DNA from: an uncultured Clostridia bacterium | GTDB lineage: Bacteria > Bacillota > Clostridia > Christensenellales > CAG-314 | Reading direction: 5' to 3' | Length of the DNA stretch: 12,156 nt | Assembly (NCBI GenBank): GCA_937875645.1 | Contig: CALLXO010000220.1 | Span: forward strand, 1-12,156 | The notes under the pieces: generated by a model | The model's input: only the letters and a program-made list of their open reading frames with translations | What the model was told of the DNA's origin: nothing | The model's database searches: none | Made by a program: the position numbers and the translations under genes | Shown here: positions 1-8,852 of the stretch, one piece after another | Position numbering within the stretch: the first letter of the stretch is position 1 | Layout: each line of letters opens with the position of its first letter

Positions 1-9
1 AGAGTCGGT

Positions 10-71
10 CAAAAATTTACTTGTTTTCGTAAATCCCTAAGTTGAACTCCCTTTTGGCGGGTAAATTTTTG
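10..71. repeat. Long-spaced inverted repeat downstream of the V-ATPase operon
   Basis: An 11-bp perfect inverted repeat (CAAAAATTTAC at 10-20 and its complement at 61-71) encloses about 40 bases. The stretch 1-179 holds no gene I can support. It also has a second inverted repeat (TTCCAAC at 108-114, GTTGGAA at 166-172) and an 8-base direct repeat (AACTTACG at 112-119 and 128-135). None has a GC-rich stem with a T run, so no clear terminator for the operon is visible here. In AT-rich DNA such repeats can arise by chance. Confidence 0.3.
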
Positions 72-179
72 TAAAAATATTGGTTTTAAAGTGATTTTGT
101 GAATGTTTTCCAACTTACGTGATTTTAAACTTACGATTAAACTTGCAAACAGATGGTTATTTTTTGTTGGAAGAATTAG

Positions 180-792
180 TTATTCCTGAGTGATAAGAGA
201 TTTAACTTTCATCATACGTACTATATTACTGCGTTCGTTTTCGTCTAACTTAATGGTAATATACTTTATAGTTTCTTCCAATTGCGGTATCAAAACATGT
301 TCCAACGCGTTGACACGCCTTTTGTTTCTTTCTATCTCTGTGGCAAGCATGCGATTAGATTTTTCTATCTCTGCTAAACGCAGCAGTTTTTCTATCAAAA
401 CATTTACTTGTTTTATGCTGTAATCCGCTTCGCTGGTAATGCTGGTAAAGGAATAGGGATAATCATAGCGGCTCTTGTGCGTTGTCACCATAAGTTTAGG
501 CGCCTCCACTCCCATAATGCTTACATATCCTGTTTCCACGTCAATTTGTGTGGACGGCATGCTAAAAACCAAGTTTAAAAGAGCATCAGAAGTAGTGCCG
601 CTTACCAAAGCAAAGCTTTTAAAAACAGCAGCGACCTCCTCCTCAACTTGGGTGCGGAGTTGTTTATTTTCCCTCCCTTATCATTTCATCCGACTTGTCT
701 TTTAACAGCTTGTGTCCTCTTACAGCGGTTTTTAAACGCCCTTTAAGACGTTTAAGCTCCATTCGAGTGGGGTTAACGTTTAATCTTGCCAT
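180..792 (-). pseudogene. ntpD: V-type ATPase subunit D, frameshifted (central rotor shaft)
   Basis: Subunit D is the long coiled-coil rotor shaft that turns inside the A3B3 head. The gene starts at ATG 792, two bases after the stop of subunit B, with the family-typical opening [20 protein letters not shown]. That frame runs to DEMIRE and stops at TAA 666-664 after 42 residues. The next reading frame resumes at once with [21 protein letters not shown] and continues without interruption to the TAA at 180, including the conserved C-terminal helix (RRVNALEHVLIPQLEETI). Against E. hirae NtpD as I recall it, about six hydrophobic residues are missing at the junction. The change equals a net loss of about 17 bases. 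The joined product would be about 204 residues, against roughly 210 in the family. A sequencing or assembly error, or recoding at the AGGGAGGG-containing junction, cannot be excluded. Confidence 0.85.
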
Positions 793-794
793 TT

Positions 795-2177
795 TTATTT
801 GTCCGTCTTTTTATCAAAATACTTAACGAGATATTCCTCTTTTATCCTCTTTAACTCGGCGCGCGGTAACAGTTTAAGTAATTGCCAACCAAGGTCTAAC
901 GTTTCGTCAATGGTGCGGTTTGCTTCGAATCCTTGCGAAACATATCTGTCTTCAAACTCTGCGGCAAAGGCAGAAAATATCTTGTCCGTGTTGCTTAAAG
1001 CCGCATCGCCTAAAATTGCTGCAAGCTCTTTTGCTTCCTTACCTCTTGCATATGCCGCAAAGAGCTGGTTCATGGTGTCGGCATGGTCCTCACGTGTTTT
1101 GTCTTTACCTATGCCCTTATCTTTTAAGCGGGAAAGACTGGGTAGAACATCGATAGGGGGGGTTATGCCTCTTTTATATAGTTCCCTCGACAAAATGATT
1201 TGTCCTTCGGTAATATAACCTGTTAGGTCAGGGATAGGGTGCGTCTTGTCGTCTTCGGGCATAGTCAATATAGGAATTTGCGTAATACTGCCTTTTTTGC
1301 CCCTGATACGTCCTGCACGCTCATAAATAGTAGCTAAGTCGGTATATAAATATCCCGGATATCCTCTGCGCCCAGGTATTTCCTTTCGGGCAGCGGAAAC
1401 TTCTCGTTGTGCTTCGGCATAGTTGGTAATGTCCGTCAAGATAACTAAAACGTGCATGTCTTTTTCGAACGCCAAATATTCGGCACAGGTAAGCGCCATA
1501 CGCGGCGTTGCGATACGCTCAATTGCAGGATCGTTGGCTAAATTGGTAAACAGCACAGTACGCTCAATTGCACCCGTTTTGCGGAAATCGCTGATAAAAT
1601 AATTTGCTTCCTCAAAGGTAATACCTATTGCGCCAAAAACAACGGCGAACTTTTCGTCACTGCCCAATACTTTTGCTTGACGGGCAATTTGTGCCGCCAA
1701 CTGAGCATGCGGCAAACCGCTCATACTAAAGACGGGAAGCTTTTGTCCTCTAACCAAAGTGTTTAGACCATCAATTGCCGATATGCCTGTTTGGATAAAC
1801 TGATTGGGATAATCTCTTGCTGCGGGGTTTATAGGTTCGCCGTTTATGTCAAGGTATTTTTCCGCAATTAAAGGCTCTCCGCCGTCACGTGGACGTCCCA
1901 TGCCGTCAAAAACTCTGCCTAACATATCTTCCGATACGGCAAGCTCTAAGCTTTTGCCTAAAAAGCAGGCTTTACTTGTTGAAATTTCTAACCCTTGGCT
2001 ACTTTCAAAAAGCTGTACCAACGCTCTGTCGCCGTTTACTTCCAGCACCTTGCCTGCACGTGTTTGTCCGTTTTTTTGTACAATTTGTACAAGCTCGTTA
2101 TACTTTACCTCTGTCACGCCCTCAACTAACATCAACGGACCGACGACTTCCTTAATGGTTTTATATTCTTTAATCAT
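795..2177 (-). CDS. ntpB: V-type ATPase subunit B (non-catalytic regulatory)
   Basis: This is the non-catalytic nucleotide-site subunit, which alternates with A in the hexameric head. It has 460 residues, the normal family length, and is uninterrupted. As expected for B, the Walker A position is replaced by SGLPHAQLA (residues 153-161). The central domain has [43 protein letters not shown] (248-290; cited by position, the key part being the [10 protein letters not shown] block). Arg350 in PSLSRL matches the arginine finger reaching into the catalytic site of A. The ATG at 2177 overlaps the stop of A by 8 bases, and a GGAG lies nine bases upstream, so translation is probably coupled to A. The stop is TAA at 797-795, followed by subunit D after two bases. 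Confidence 0.97.
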   Translation of the reverse strand: MIKEYKTIKEVVGPLMLVEGVTEVKYNELVQIVQKNGQTRAGKVLEVNGDRALVQLFESSQGLEISTSKACFLGKSLELAVSEDMLGRVFDGMGRPRDGGEPLIAEKYLDINGEPINPAARDYPNQFIQTGISAIDGLNTLVRGQKLPVFSMSGLPHAQLAAQIARQAKVLGSDEKFAVVFGAIGITFEEANYFISDFRKTGAIERTVLFTNLANDPAIERIATPRMALTCAEYLAFEKDMHVLVILTDITNYAEAQREVSAARKEIPGRRGYPGYLYTDLATIYERAGRIRGKKGSITQIPILTMPEDDKTHPIPDLTGYITEGQIILSRELYKRGITPPIDVLPSLSRLKDKGIGKDKTREDHADTMNQLFAAYARGKEAKELAAILGDAALSNTDKIFSAFAAEFEDRYVSQGFEANRTIDETLDLGWQLLKLLPRAELKRIKEEYLVKYFDKKTDK

Positions 2178-3936
2178 AAGTTACATCTCCGCGGGTCAGC
2201 GCCCTTATTTGGCTTGTTATTTCGTTAATGATATCATCTAAAGCTGATAAATTATCCTCTGTGACATATTTTGCTCTGCCGATCTTTTCCTTACAAGGTA
2301 GATTTAAAATTTCCTCTAAATCGGCATAGTCTTTTAGCGCATTGCGTGCTTCATTATCAAAGTGACGAATTATTTTAACCATCTTATACTGCTTATTTAG
2401 CGAGGTATAAGTATCTACCTCGTGAAAAGCGTTTTGGTGCAAATAGTCCTCTCTGATTATTTTTGCCGTTTCCATAGTCAGCCTGTCGTTATTTGATAAG
2501 GCATCCATACCGATAAGACGAACAATTTCCTCCAGCTCTGATTCTTCTTGCAAAATATTATTGATAAATTGTCTTAGCTCGCTGTAATCGGGAGCAATGT
2601 TTTCGTTAAACCATTCCTTCATATTGTCGGCATACAAGCTGTAACTTATCATCCAGTCAATAGCGGGAAAGTGCCTGCGGTATGCTAATTGTGCCGACAA
2701 TCCCCAAAACACCTTTACTATACGCAGTGTTGCTTGACTGACCGGCTCAGACAAGTCGCCCCCCTGTGGGGAAACTGCGCCAATTGCAGTTATGCTACCT
2801 TGTCTGTCCTCTTTACCTAAAACCTTAACAATGCCTGCTCTCTCGTAATATTCTGCCAAGCGGCTACTTAAATATGCGGGATAACCTTCCTCACCCGGCA
2901 TTTCCTCTAACCTTCCGCTCATTTCTCTTAATGCTTCCGCCCAACGAGAAGTACTGTCCGCCATAATAGCTACGTTATAACCCATATCTCTAAAATATTC
3001 CGCTATGGTAATACCGGTATAAATGGACGCTTCTCTTGCCGCAACAGGCATGTCAGAAGTGTTTGCTATTAAAACAGTACGCTTCATAAGCGGCTCGCCT
3101 GTTGTGGGGTCACGTAGCTGGGGGAATTCGTTTAAAACGTCTGTCATTTCGTTTCCGCGTTCGCCGCAGCCTACATATACAATAATTTCCGCATCTGCCC
3201 ATTTAGCAAGCTGGTGCTGAACAACAGTTTTTCCGCTTCCAAAAGGTCCCGGTACTGCAGCGACGCCGCCCCGTGCCACAGGGAAAAGCGTATCAATAAC
3301 TCTTTGTCCCGTTACCATAGGTTCATACGGGGGAAGTTTTTGCTTGTATGGACGGCCTTTGCGCACCGGCCAACGTTGCAACATACATATGTCTAAGGTT
3401 TTTTCGTCAGTTGCAATTTTTGCTATTGTTTGGTCTATATTAAAATCGCCTTCGTAAATTTCCGTTAAGCGACCGTTTATCCCTAACGGTACTAATATTT
3501 TGTGTGTAACAATGGAAGTTTCCTCCACCGTACCTAAAATATCTCCTTCGCTTACCATTTCGCCAACATTAATACAAGGCTTAAAATGCCACAGTTTTTC
3601 GTGATCCAAACTGTTTACCTTTACGCCGCGGCGTATCCTATCGCCGTAATTATCTTTTAAAGTGGTTAGCGGACGTTGAATACCGTCAAATATACCTTCG
3701 ATGAGACCGGGAGCAAGCTCCACGCTTAACGGTGAATTGGTAGTGGTCACCGTTTCGCCTACGCCTAATCCGCTTGTTTCTTCATAGACTTGAATACTCG
3801 CTCTGTCTCCTCTAAGTTCGATTATTTCGCCTATCAAGCCGGTTTCGCTGACACGTACAACGTCGTACATTTTACAGTCCGCCATATTTTCCGCTACTAT
3901 CAGCGGTCCAGACACTTTTATGATTTTGCCTTGCAT
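2170..3936 (-). CDS. ntpA: V-type ATPase catalytic subunit A
   Basis: This is the catalytic ATP-hydrolysing subunit of the cytoplasmic head. It has 588 residues, full family length. Visible features in order are the N-terminal beta-barrel domain, the A-specific bulge or non-homologous insert (about residues 115-185, including the lipoyl-like [13 protein letters not shown] turn), the P-loop GPFGSGKT (230-237), and the GER motif with likely catalytic Glu259 and Arg260. These are followed by [20 protein letters not shown] (326-345), the [19 protein letters not shown] block, and a helical C-terminal domain. All key residues are present. The ATG at 3936 lies one base after the stop of subunit F, with AGAGGA just upstream. 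The last 8 bases overlap the start of B. I see no sign of decay in this gene, unlike C, D and I. Confidence 0.98.
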   Translation of the reverse strand: MQGKIIKVSGPLIVAENMADCKMYDVVRVSETGLIGEIIELRGDRASIQVYEETSGLGVGETVTTTNSPLSVELAPGLIEGIFDGIQRPLTTLKDNYGDRIRRGVKVNSLDHEKLWHFKPCINVGEMVSEGDILGTVEETSIVTHKILVPLGINGRLTEIYEGDFNIDQTIAKIATDEKTLDICMLQRWPVRKGRPYKQKLPPYEPMVTGQRVIDTLFPVARGGVAAVPGPFGSGKTVVQHQLAKWADAEIIVYVGCGERGNEMTDVLNEFPQLRDPTTGEPLMKRTVLIANTSDMPVAAREASIYTGITIAEYFRDMGYNVAIMADSTSRWAEALREMSGRLEEMPGEEGYPAYLSSRLAEYYERAGIVKVLGKEDRQGSITAIGAVSPQGGDLSEPVSQATLRIVKVFWGLSAQLAYRRHFPAIDWMISYSLYADNMKEWFNENIAPDYSELRQFINNILQEESELEEIVRLIGMDALSNNDRLTMETAKIIREDYLHQNAFHEVDTYTSLNKQYKMVKIIRHFDNEARNALKDYADLEEILNLPCKEKIGRAKYVTEDNLSALDDIINEITSQIRALTRGDVTYD

Positions 3937-3937
3937 T

Positions 3938-4258
3938 TTATTTGTCCTCTTTGCTTATAATATCTACGCCCAAAGCCTTTTCGCTCAGTTTTTTCAATAA
4001 TTTGTTTCCGCTACCGTTACTTCCGTCCTTACTAGGTAGCGTTATGATAATAGGATAAGTTTCGTCGTCAAATCTCTTTATTGTGTCCGCTGTAATCTCT
4101 GCAAAGGTGTCGATAACAAAAATAACTTTATAGCTTTTTGCAAGCCTTCGTAACGTATCTACTGCGTCAGAAGCAGTGACCCCAAAGGTATCCACGCCTG
4201 CAGCCTTAAAGCACATAATGCTTTCGCTGTCGCCCATTAAAGCTAAATTAGTTTTCAT
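3938..4258 (-). CDS. ntpG: V-type ATPase subunit F (central stalk)
   Basis: This small central-stalk subunit binds subunit D and is called NtpG in E. hirae or AtpF in general V-type naming. It has 106 residues, normal for the family. It shows the Rossmann-like pattern: MALMGD-type opening ([19 protein letters not shown]), [10 protein letters not shown] in the middle, and [17 protein letters not shown] for the last strand and loop. The ATG at 4258 overlaps the end of the subunit C frame by 11 bases and has GAGGG about five bases upstream. It ends one base before subunit A. The gene is intact, but its partner D is frameshifted in this window. Confidence 0.93.
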   Translation of the reverse strand: MKTNLALMGDSESIMCFKAAGVDTFGVTASDAVDTLRRLAKSYKVIFVIDTFAEITADTIKRFDDETYPIIITLPSKDGSNGSGNKLLKKLSEKALGVDIISKEDK

Positions 4259-5175
4259 AACATTCCCTCAGTCTTTCGCTTATCTGCGCCTTGTTTAAGC
4301 CGCTGTTTAGTCCCACAACAATGATATTGACGTTTTTTATTTCATTTTGTTTGTATAAACAATACAACAAGAATTCTTTTTCGTTGTCTAAATCGAATCT
4401 GTCTTCCTTAAGTCTTTTTAGTAAAAAGCTGTCCAACTCGTTTTCGCTTGAAATCAGCGGCCGTCCCTCTTTAGCATCGAAAAAGATTTTTTCGTAAAAA
4501 TCGCGCTTCTCGCTAAACATAAACTCATTTTTGACGGTTTCGTATCCCATGTTTACAATTTCGTTTATGCGCTGCAAACTTAATTTTCCGCCGCTTATAA
4601 ACATTTCCTTTTTGAGAGCATCGTCACCCTTTGCTCTAAAGGCTGCTATAAGGTTGATCAGGTCTATTTTTTCGGAAAGAGTAACTTTTAGTAGCGGCAT
4701 CTTTACTGCTTTTATCAAATATTGGTTCGGCAGTTCCTTCCACAAACATTTTATCCGCATTTTCTAAAGCCATTTTAAGGGAAGGATAAAGCTGCTCATA
4801 GTCATCGTCTTTTATATTTTGCGCAAGAGAGTTGACGTCAATTAATCCGTAATTGCTAACAAGGTTTGACCAATCTAATTTTAAGTACTTGCTTTTAACC
4901 AGCGCTTCAGCATTTAAAAAATCATATTGACTTAAAAAATACTCTTTAATTTGAACAAAAGGGCATTGATTTTTGATAAAATCAATCAGAGCGTTGGTTT
5001 CCTTTGCCGACGCCGCCTTTAAATTGCTTGCTCCTAACCCAAAATTAGCTTCCTGCGCTATTTTGAATGCCGAAATTCCGCTTGAGCTGTCAAGCATTCT
5101 GTTGTATCTGTCTTTACCGATAAGCTTTGACTGATAAGATATCGCCAAAACACCGGCAAAAATTGCATCGCTCAT
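4248..5175 (-). pseudogene. ntpC: V-type ATPase subunit C (connector, d/AC39 type), frameshifted
   Basis: Subunit C is the funnel-shaped connector between the DF shaft and the K ring (V-ATPase d/AC39 family). The gene is read in two overlapping frames. Frame one starts at ATG 5175 (MSDAIFAGVLAISYQSKLIG) and keeps family features up to about residue 168 (PIFDKSSKDAATKSYSFRK), then runs into unrelated residues and stops at 4636. Frame two carries the conserved IDLINLIAAFRAKG block and the C-terminal half, ending in LRECYEN at TAA 4250-4248. The switch falls at or near a run of six A (minus strand, 4672-4667). Reading it as five A gives SYSFRKIDLINL without a break. The joined product is about 308 residues, against roughly 325-330 in the family. 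The DK-to-IDL spacing seems about ten residues short, so a deletion of about 32 bases is an alternative. It starts 12 bases after subunit E with a weak ribosome binding site. Confidence 0.85.
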
Positions 5176-5187
5176 ATTTGTAACAAC

Positions 5188-5745
5188 CTATTTAGTACTT
5201 CTTTTTGTAACTGATTTTTTTGCTGATAAAAGCGTTTCAAAGGTCAAGTTTTTGTCGTAATTTTTCCCTTTTAAAATCAAACCGCCGCTAAAGTCACCAA
5301 AGTTGTTGGCGAGGGACAGTTTCTTATTAATAAAGGTTGTATCTTCCTTCAACGCTTTTAAGTCGACATTGTTTTTTTCGCTTAAAAGAATAACGTCATT
5401 TTCCTCTGCATAAAGACGGATAAGCTTTAATATAAGCTGTGTATAAGCTTTTTTGTCTAAAGCACAAAGCTTGTCTTTTGCTTTTTTAAATGCCAAATCA
5501 ACGCATTGCACTTTGGCGGCAAGTAGCGCTTTTTTGGCGTCAATTTCCGCAACAGTAGCTTTACGCGCGATAATTTTATCCGCTTCCTGTTTTAGCATTA
5601 CATCGTTTTTTTGCCTAATTTCCAATGCTTTGTTTTTTTCGGATATAATCGCTTCCCCCGACTCCGTCCTTGCTTTATCAATAATAGATTGGGCTAAAGC
5701 TTTAGCATCGGATAATATTCTTTCTATCAACCCGTTTTCTGACAT
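5188..5745 (-). CDS. ntpE: V-type ATPase subunit E (peripheral stalk)
   Basis: This is the peripheral-stalk subunit that pairs with the H/G subunit as a coiled coil and holds the A3B3 head. It has 185 residues, near the usual 185-200. The N-terminal half (about residues 5-110) is a lysine- and alanine-rich long helix with the typical opening LIERILSDAKALAQSIIDKA. The C-terminal half is a small alpha/beta domain ending in FGDFSGGLILKGKNYDKNLTFETLL, matching the GGvil...I.v..tfe..l pattern of the family. It starts 12 bases after the stop of K, ends in TAG, and is followed by subunit C after 12 bases. The start is supported by position and family length. The ribosome binding site is weak (CGGA about 12 bases upstream), suggesting translational coupling. 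Confidence 0.93.
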   Translation of the reverse strand: MSENGLIERILSDAKALAQSIIDKARTESGEAIISEKNKALEIRQKNDVMLKQEADKIIARKATVAEIDAKKALLAAKVQCVDLAFKKAKDKLCALDKKAYTQLILKLIRLYAEENDVILLSEKNNVDLKALKEDTTFINKKLSLANNFGDFSGGLILKGKNYDKNLTFETLLSAKKSVTKRSTK

Positions 5746-5757
5746 TTTGTTTTTCCG

Positions 5758-6249
5758 TTAAACTACGATATTTTGCGTCATCAAAATACTGACAACCAAT
5801 GCCAAAATGGCATACGTTTCGACCATGGCGGGGTAAAGTATCAACTTGCCCGACGTCAAGTCGCTTTTTGCCAAAGCTTTTAATCCGCCTACGGCAGTCT
5901 TACCTTGAATAATTGCAGAAAGCATACCGACAATAGCAAGAGGCAAACAAGCTATAAACATTTCCCAGCCTTGCGTACCGGTAAGTTGACTTATTTTTGT
6001 GTAGCTGATAAGCCCCAAAACAAAACCGTAAAGACCTTGTGTAGAAGGCAAGACAGATAGAATCATGACAGAACCGTTTTTCTTGGGTTGTTCCGTCAAT
6101 ACTGCTGCCGCTGTAGTTCCGGTGATTCGTAACCCGATAGCGCTACCCAGTCCGCACAGCAGCACGCATAAAGCAACACCGATACCACCGATAACAGGCG
6201 CAAGGTTTGCAGCAATTATAGCTTCGCCTTCTAAAAGAAATGACAACAT
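5758..6249 (-). CDS. ntpK: V-type ATPase subunit K (proteolipid, rotor ring)
   Basis: This is the membrane rotor-ring subunit that carries the pumped ion. It has 163 residues with four membrane helices arranged as two hairpins, the fused duplicated form typical of V-type K subunits. The residues known to bind Na+ in E. hirae NtpK are all matched: LPSTQGLYGF supplies Leu67, Thr70 and Gln71, IIQGK supplies Gln115, and AMVETYAILA supplies the essential Glu144. This suggests a sodium-coupled enzyme. A strong GGAGGAA lies six bases before ATG 6249, fitting the high copy number of this subunit. The 93 bases between I and K also hold a short hairpin (6281-6294, stem of 5 bp) that I do not read as a terminator. 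Confidence 0.97.
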   Translation of the reverse strand: MLSFLLEGEAIIAANLAPVIGGIGVALCVLLCGLGSAIGLRITGTTAAAVLTEQPKKNGSVMILSVLPSTQGLYGFVLGLISYTKISQLTGTQGWEMFIACLPLAIVGMLSAIIQGKTAVGGLKALAKSDLTSGKLILYPAMVETYAILALVVSILMTQNIVV

Positions 6250-6342
6250 AGAAATTCCTCCATAATATTGATTATGTCCCTCCGTAAAAACGGATATTTG
6301 ATATATTTTTTTGCCTAATTAAATAAGCAGAGATTTTCCGCA

Positions 6343-8340
6343 TTACGCATTATCCTTAACGGCGTCCTTAGAGGGGATAAGCAGCGTATAATGCAAATTG
6401 CTGCCGATAGGACTAAATAATTCGCCCTCGCCTTCATAAAACTTCCCGAAATATTCGATAAACTGCAAGCGTGCGTCATGGATATAAGCACCCAAACCGC
6501 CCATGGCAAGGTTAAAGCCGTGACCCACTACAAGTATAATTACTGCGCCGATTGTGCCTGCAACGCCGCTTGAAGCAAGTTGCAAGCTCATTGTGCTTAC
6601 GATATTTGCTATCATAGCGCCGGAAAGCATAAGTCCGTATAACCTTGCGTAGGAAAGTAAATCGGCAAAAACGTTTATTAAACCGTAAAGGGAGACAAAA
6701 CCTTTTACGGGTTTGCCTAATCCTTTAGAGTGCCGTCCGCTGACAAAAAACTCTACTGCAATCACTCCGCCGCAAATGCCAAAACCGATATTGTTGAGCA
6801 AAGCTGGCGATTCAAACCCGCCAAATAATTTAATATCGAATATTGATTGAGCAATATACGGGAAGAGAATAAGGAGACCTACAAAGAAAAACGCCCATAC
6901 AAAGCCGTCCCAAATACCGTCCCATACTTGCTTTTGTTTTATCATGGTCAATCCCTTGGAGATATAACCAAACATAAGGTGCACTGCGCCAAACATCAGA
7001 GCATACAAAAGCACTTCTTGACTATTGACAACAGGGTCGGGGAAAACTGCTTTAGGCAACCAATTTAAGCCGTCCGCACGAGAAAGCCCAAAGAATCCGC
7101 CAAATAAAACGCCAAAAATAAAAGCAAATATACCCCCCACGCCGATAATATAAAGCAGTCGGCGGGTGCCGCTATCACGCTTCATCTTTCTTGCAAAGAG
7201 CAGACACAGAGTAAGCAAAATGCCGTAGCCCATATCTGCCATAATAAAGCCAAAAAACAAGCTGAAAAAGAAAGCCACGATAGTGTTAGGGTCAAATTCC
7301 TTATACATTGGGGGCGAATACATATTTGTGACAAATTCAAACTGTTTTACCAGTTTGTTATTTTCCATAAGAGTGGGGGGAGAGTCTTCTTCAGAAATTT
7401 CCTCAAAAGTGAAATAAAGTGCGTTGCTCGCTTTAAGCAACTTTTCCTCCACGGCGGTTTTAGCAACAATGGGCACAAAAGCTTCGAGAGTGAATGTTGT
7501 TGCAGTTTTTTTGAACTCAGTGCTATACTCCTGTTTTTGCTTTTCAAAATGCAATCTGTCGGCATAAACTTTTAGTTTGCTTATTTCGCCCGCATAACCG
7601 CATATTTTTTTTGTGAGAATGTCATCTTCCTTTATTATATCCGTGATAGTAGCTTCTAATTGGCTAACTTTTTGTGCGGCAGTAATTTCATAATCAAAAG
7701 GACAGTGTGTAAAGCTGAGTTCCCCAAGTTTTTCGCTTATCTTATCGCCCTCTGAAACGTGACTGGCAACAAAAACGACTATACCCTTTTCGCCCGAGCC
7801 GCATTGCTTCAATACGCTAAAGGGACATTCTTAATTTATAAAAGCATCTAATTTATTAAATCCATCGCTACTTAAAACGCCTAAAAAGAATTTTATCCTT
7901 TTGGTGCTTTTAATAGCAGAAAAAGGCACGTCAACGTTAAGATATTGTCGCACCTGATTTGTGCTTAAAAGAAGTTTGCTTTTTTCTTGATTGTTTTGAC
8001 TAAGTTTTTCGCTAAGGTTGTCTACTTCGATGCAGATGCCTTCTATATTTTGAGCGTATTTATCTATTGAAATAAAATCAGAAAAGGAAATATCTATTAA
8101 ATCGTCTTTGGGTAAATCAATTTCGTTTTTGCGGGAAATATCACTTATATATTGAATAGTTTTGTTTAAATGGGCAATTTTTTCGGACAGACTGACTACG
8201 GTATTATTTTCCGCAGTGCTTGTCTCTTTTTCCGCACTTTTTATATGGGCTGCACCCGTATCGGCAAGAGCATTTAATAATTTTTCCCGCTCATACGAAA
8301 GACCTATGAGCTGAAGTCTTGTCATTTCAGCTATTGCCAT
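6343..8340 (-). pseudogene. ntpI: V-type ATPase subunit I (stator a subunit) with in-frame TAA
   Basis: Subunit I is the membrane stator that forms the ion half-channels and binds the peripheral stalks. From ATG 8340 (MAIAEMTRLQLIGL, with GAGGG upstream) the frame is open for 169 codons to TAA 7833-7831. The same frame then continues with ECPFSVLKQCGSGEKG and stays open to the TAA at 6345-6343. No frameshift is needed; a single in-frame ochre codon at position 170 splits the gene. The whole would be 665 codons, the usual family length. The C-terminal half has about eight membrane helices, with DLLSYARLYG (Arg566) and HDARLQFIEYF (Arg624) matching the two ion-path arginines of E. hirae NtpI. 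TAA also ends B, A, F, C and D here, so it is a normal stop in this genome. Reinitiation at TTG 7812 is possible but has no convincing ribosome binding site. The start overlaps the stalk gene by 14 bases. Confidence 0.88.
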
Positions 8341-8644
8341 CAATAACCCTCGCAATAATAAAATCTGATACTTCGTCCATCTTTGCCAGGGCTTTCTCTA
8401 ACAGAGCTTGTCCTTGGCTATTGGCGGCATTTAATCTTTTGTTGTACAAATTTTGCGCGTCCTCATTGATTTTAGAAGCGGCATCGCGGCGGGCGTTTTT
8501 GACGTCTTTAGCAACGGAATCTCTTATTTGTTGAACTTGGATATTAGTTTGTTGTTCAATTAAATCAGCATCCGCTTTGGCTTTGTTAATCATGCTTTCG
8601 GCTTCTGTCTCTGCTTTTAAAATACTGTTAATAAGTTCCTTCAT
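8327..8644 (-). CDS. ntpF: V-type ATPase subunit H/G (peripheral stalk coiled coil)
   Basis: This is the first gene of the operon, at the position of ntpF in E. hirae (called subunit G or H in other schemes). It has 105 residues, almost entirely one alanine-, lysine- and glutamate-rich helix (LKAETEAESMINKAKADAD, then heptad-like repeats to residue about 85). This is the expected shape of the small stalk subunit that forms a coiled coil with E. The assignment rests on length, composition and position, since such helices carry few diagnostic residues. CGAGGAAAT lies directly before ATG 8644. The TGA at 8329-8327 lies inside the start of subunit I, giving a 14-base overlap that implies translational coupling. 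A promoter lies immediately upstream. Confidence 0.88.
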   Translation of the reverse strand: MKELINSILKAETEAESMINKAKADADLIEQQTNIQVQQIRDSVAKDVKNARRDAASKINEDAQNLYNKRLNAANSQGQALLEKALAKMDEVSDFIIARVIDGNS

Positions 8645-8667
8645 ATTTCCTCGGAAAAACAGGGCGC

Positions 8668-8702
8668 ATTATAATATTAACCCTATGCTTAATAATTGTA
8701 AA
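8668..8702 (-). promoter_or_regulatory. Probable promoter(s) of the V-ATPase operon
   Basis: On the minus strand a perfect TATAAT lies at 8673-8668, 23 bases before the ATG of the first V-ATPase gene, but it lacks a good -35 box at standard spacing. Overlapping alternatives use TTTACA (8702-8697) with 17 bases to TAATAT, or TACAAT (8700-8695) as a -10 box, with a weak TTGTTT 17 bases upstream of it. Transcription very probably starts within about 15-45 bases of the gene. Which box is used cannot be decided from sequence alone. Confidence 0.5.
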
Positions 8703-8815
8703 CCATTTAGACATAAAAAACAAGTGGTTTTAATCTTTTATCATATAGTTATTTTTTTATCAATATATATCCAACACAATTGCAAGGTTATGTGATACCA
8801 AATAGTGCTAATTAT

Positions 8816-8844
8816 TTGACGACAAATATACATAATGGTAAAAT
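8816..8844 (+). promoter_or_regulatory. Probable promoter of the cysteine desulfidase gene
   Basis: TTGACG (8816-8821) and TAAAAT (8839-8844) are separated by exactly 17 bases, each 5/6 to the sigma-70/SigA consensus. The upstream ATG at 8835 lies inside this promoter. Predicted initiation is around 8851-8853, at the second ATG, so the message could be leaderless. A spurious match in AT-rich DNA is possible, and an upstream promoter would allow the earlier ATG. Confidence 0.45.
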
Positions 8845-8852
8845 TAAAAAGT

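Noticed and set aside
10..172. Repeats at the left edge as a CRISPR array or transposon end
   Set aside because: Too few and too short, no regular spacers, no transposase and no target-site duplication.
1846..2241. Plus-strand open frames opposite subunit B, and similar ones opposite A, C and I
   Set aside because: They lie fully antisense to strongly conserved V-ATPase coding sequence, lack ribosome binding sites and resemble no protein; they are shadows of the real genes.
6281..6294. Hairpin between I and K as a terminator or riboswitch
   Set aside because: The stem is only 5 bp, AT-flanked and not followed by a T run; no riboswitch core is recognisable.
7813..7830. TAA in subunit I as a genome-wide reassigned sense codon
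   Set aside because: TAA terminates several intact genes here (B, A, F, cyuA, the secreted protein) exactly where the families end, so it is a normal stop.
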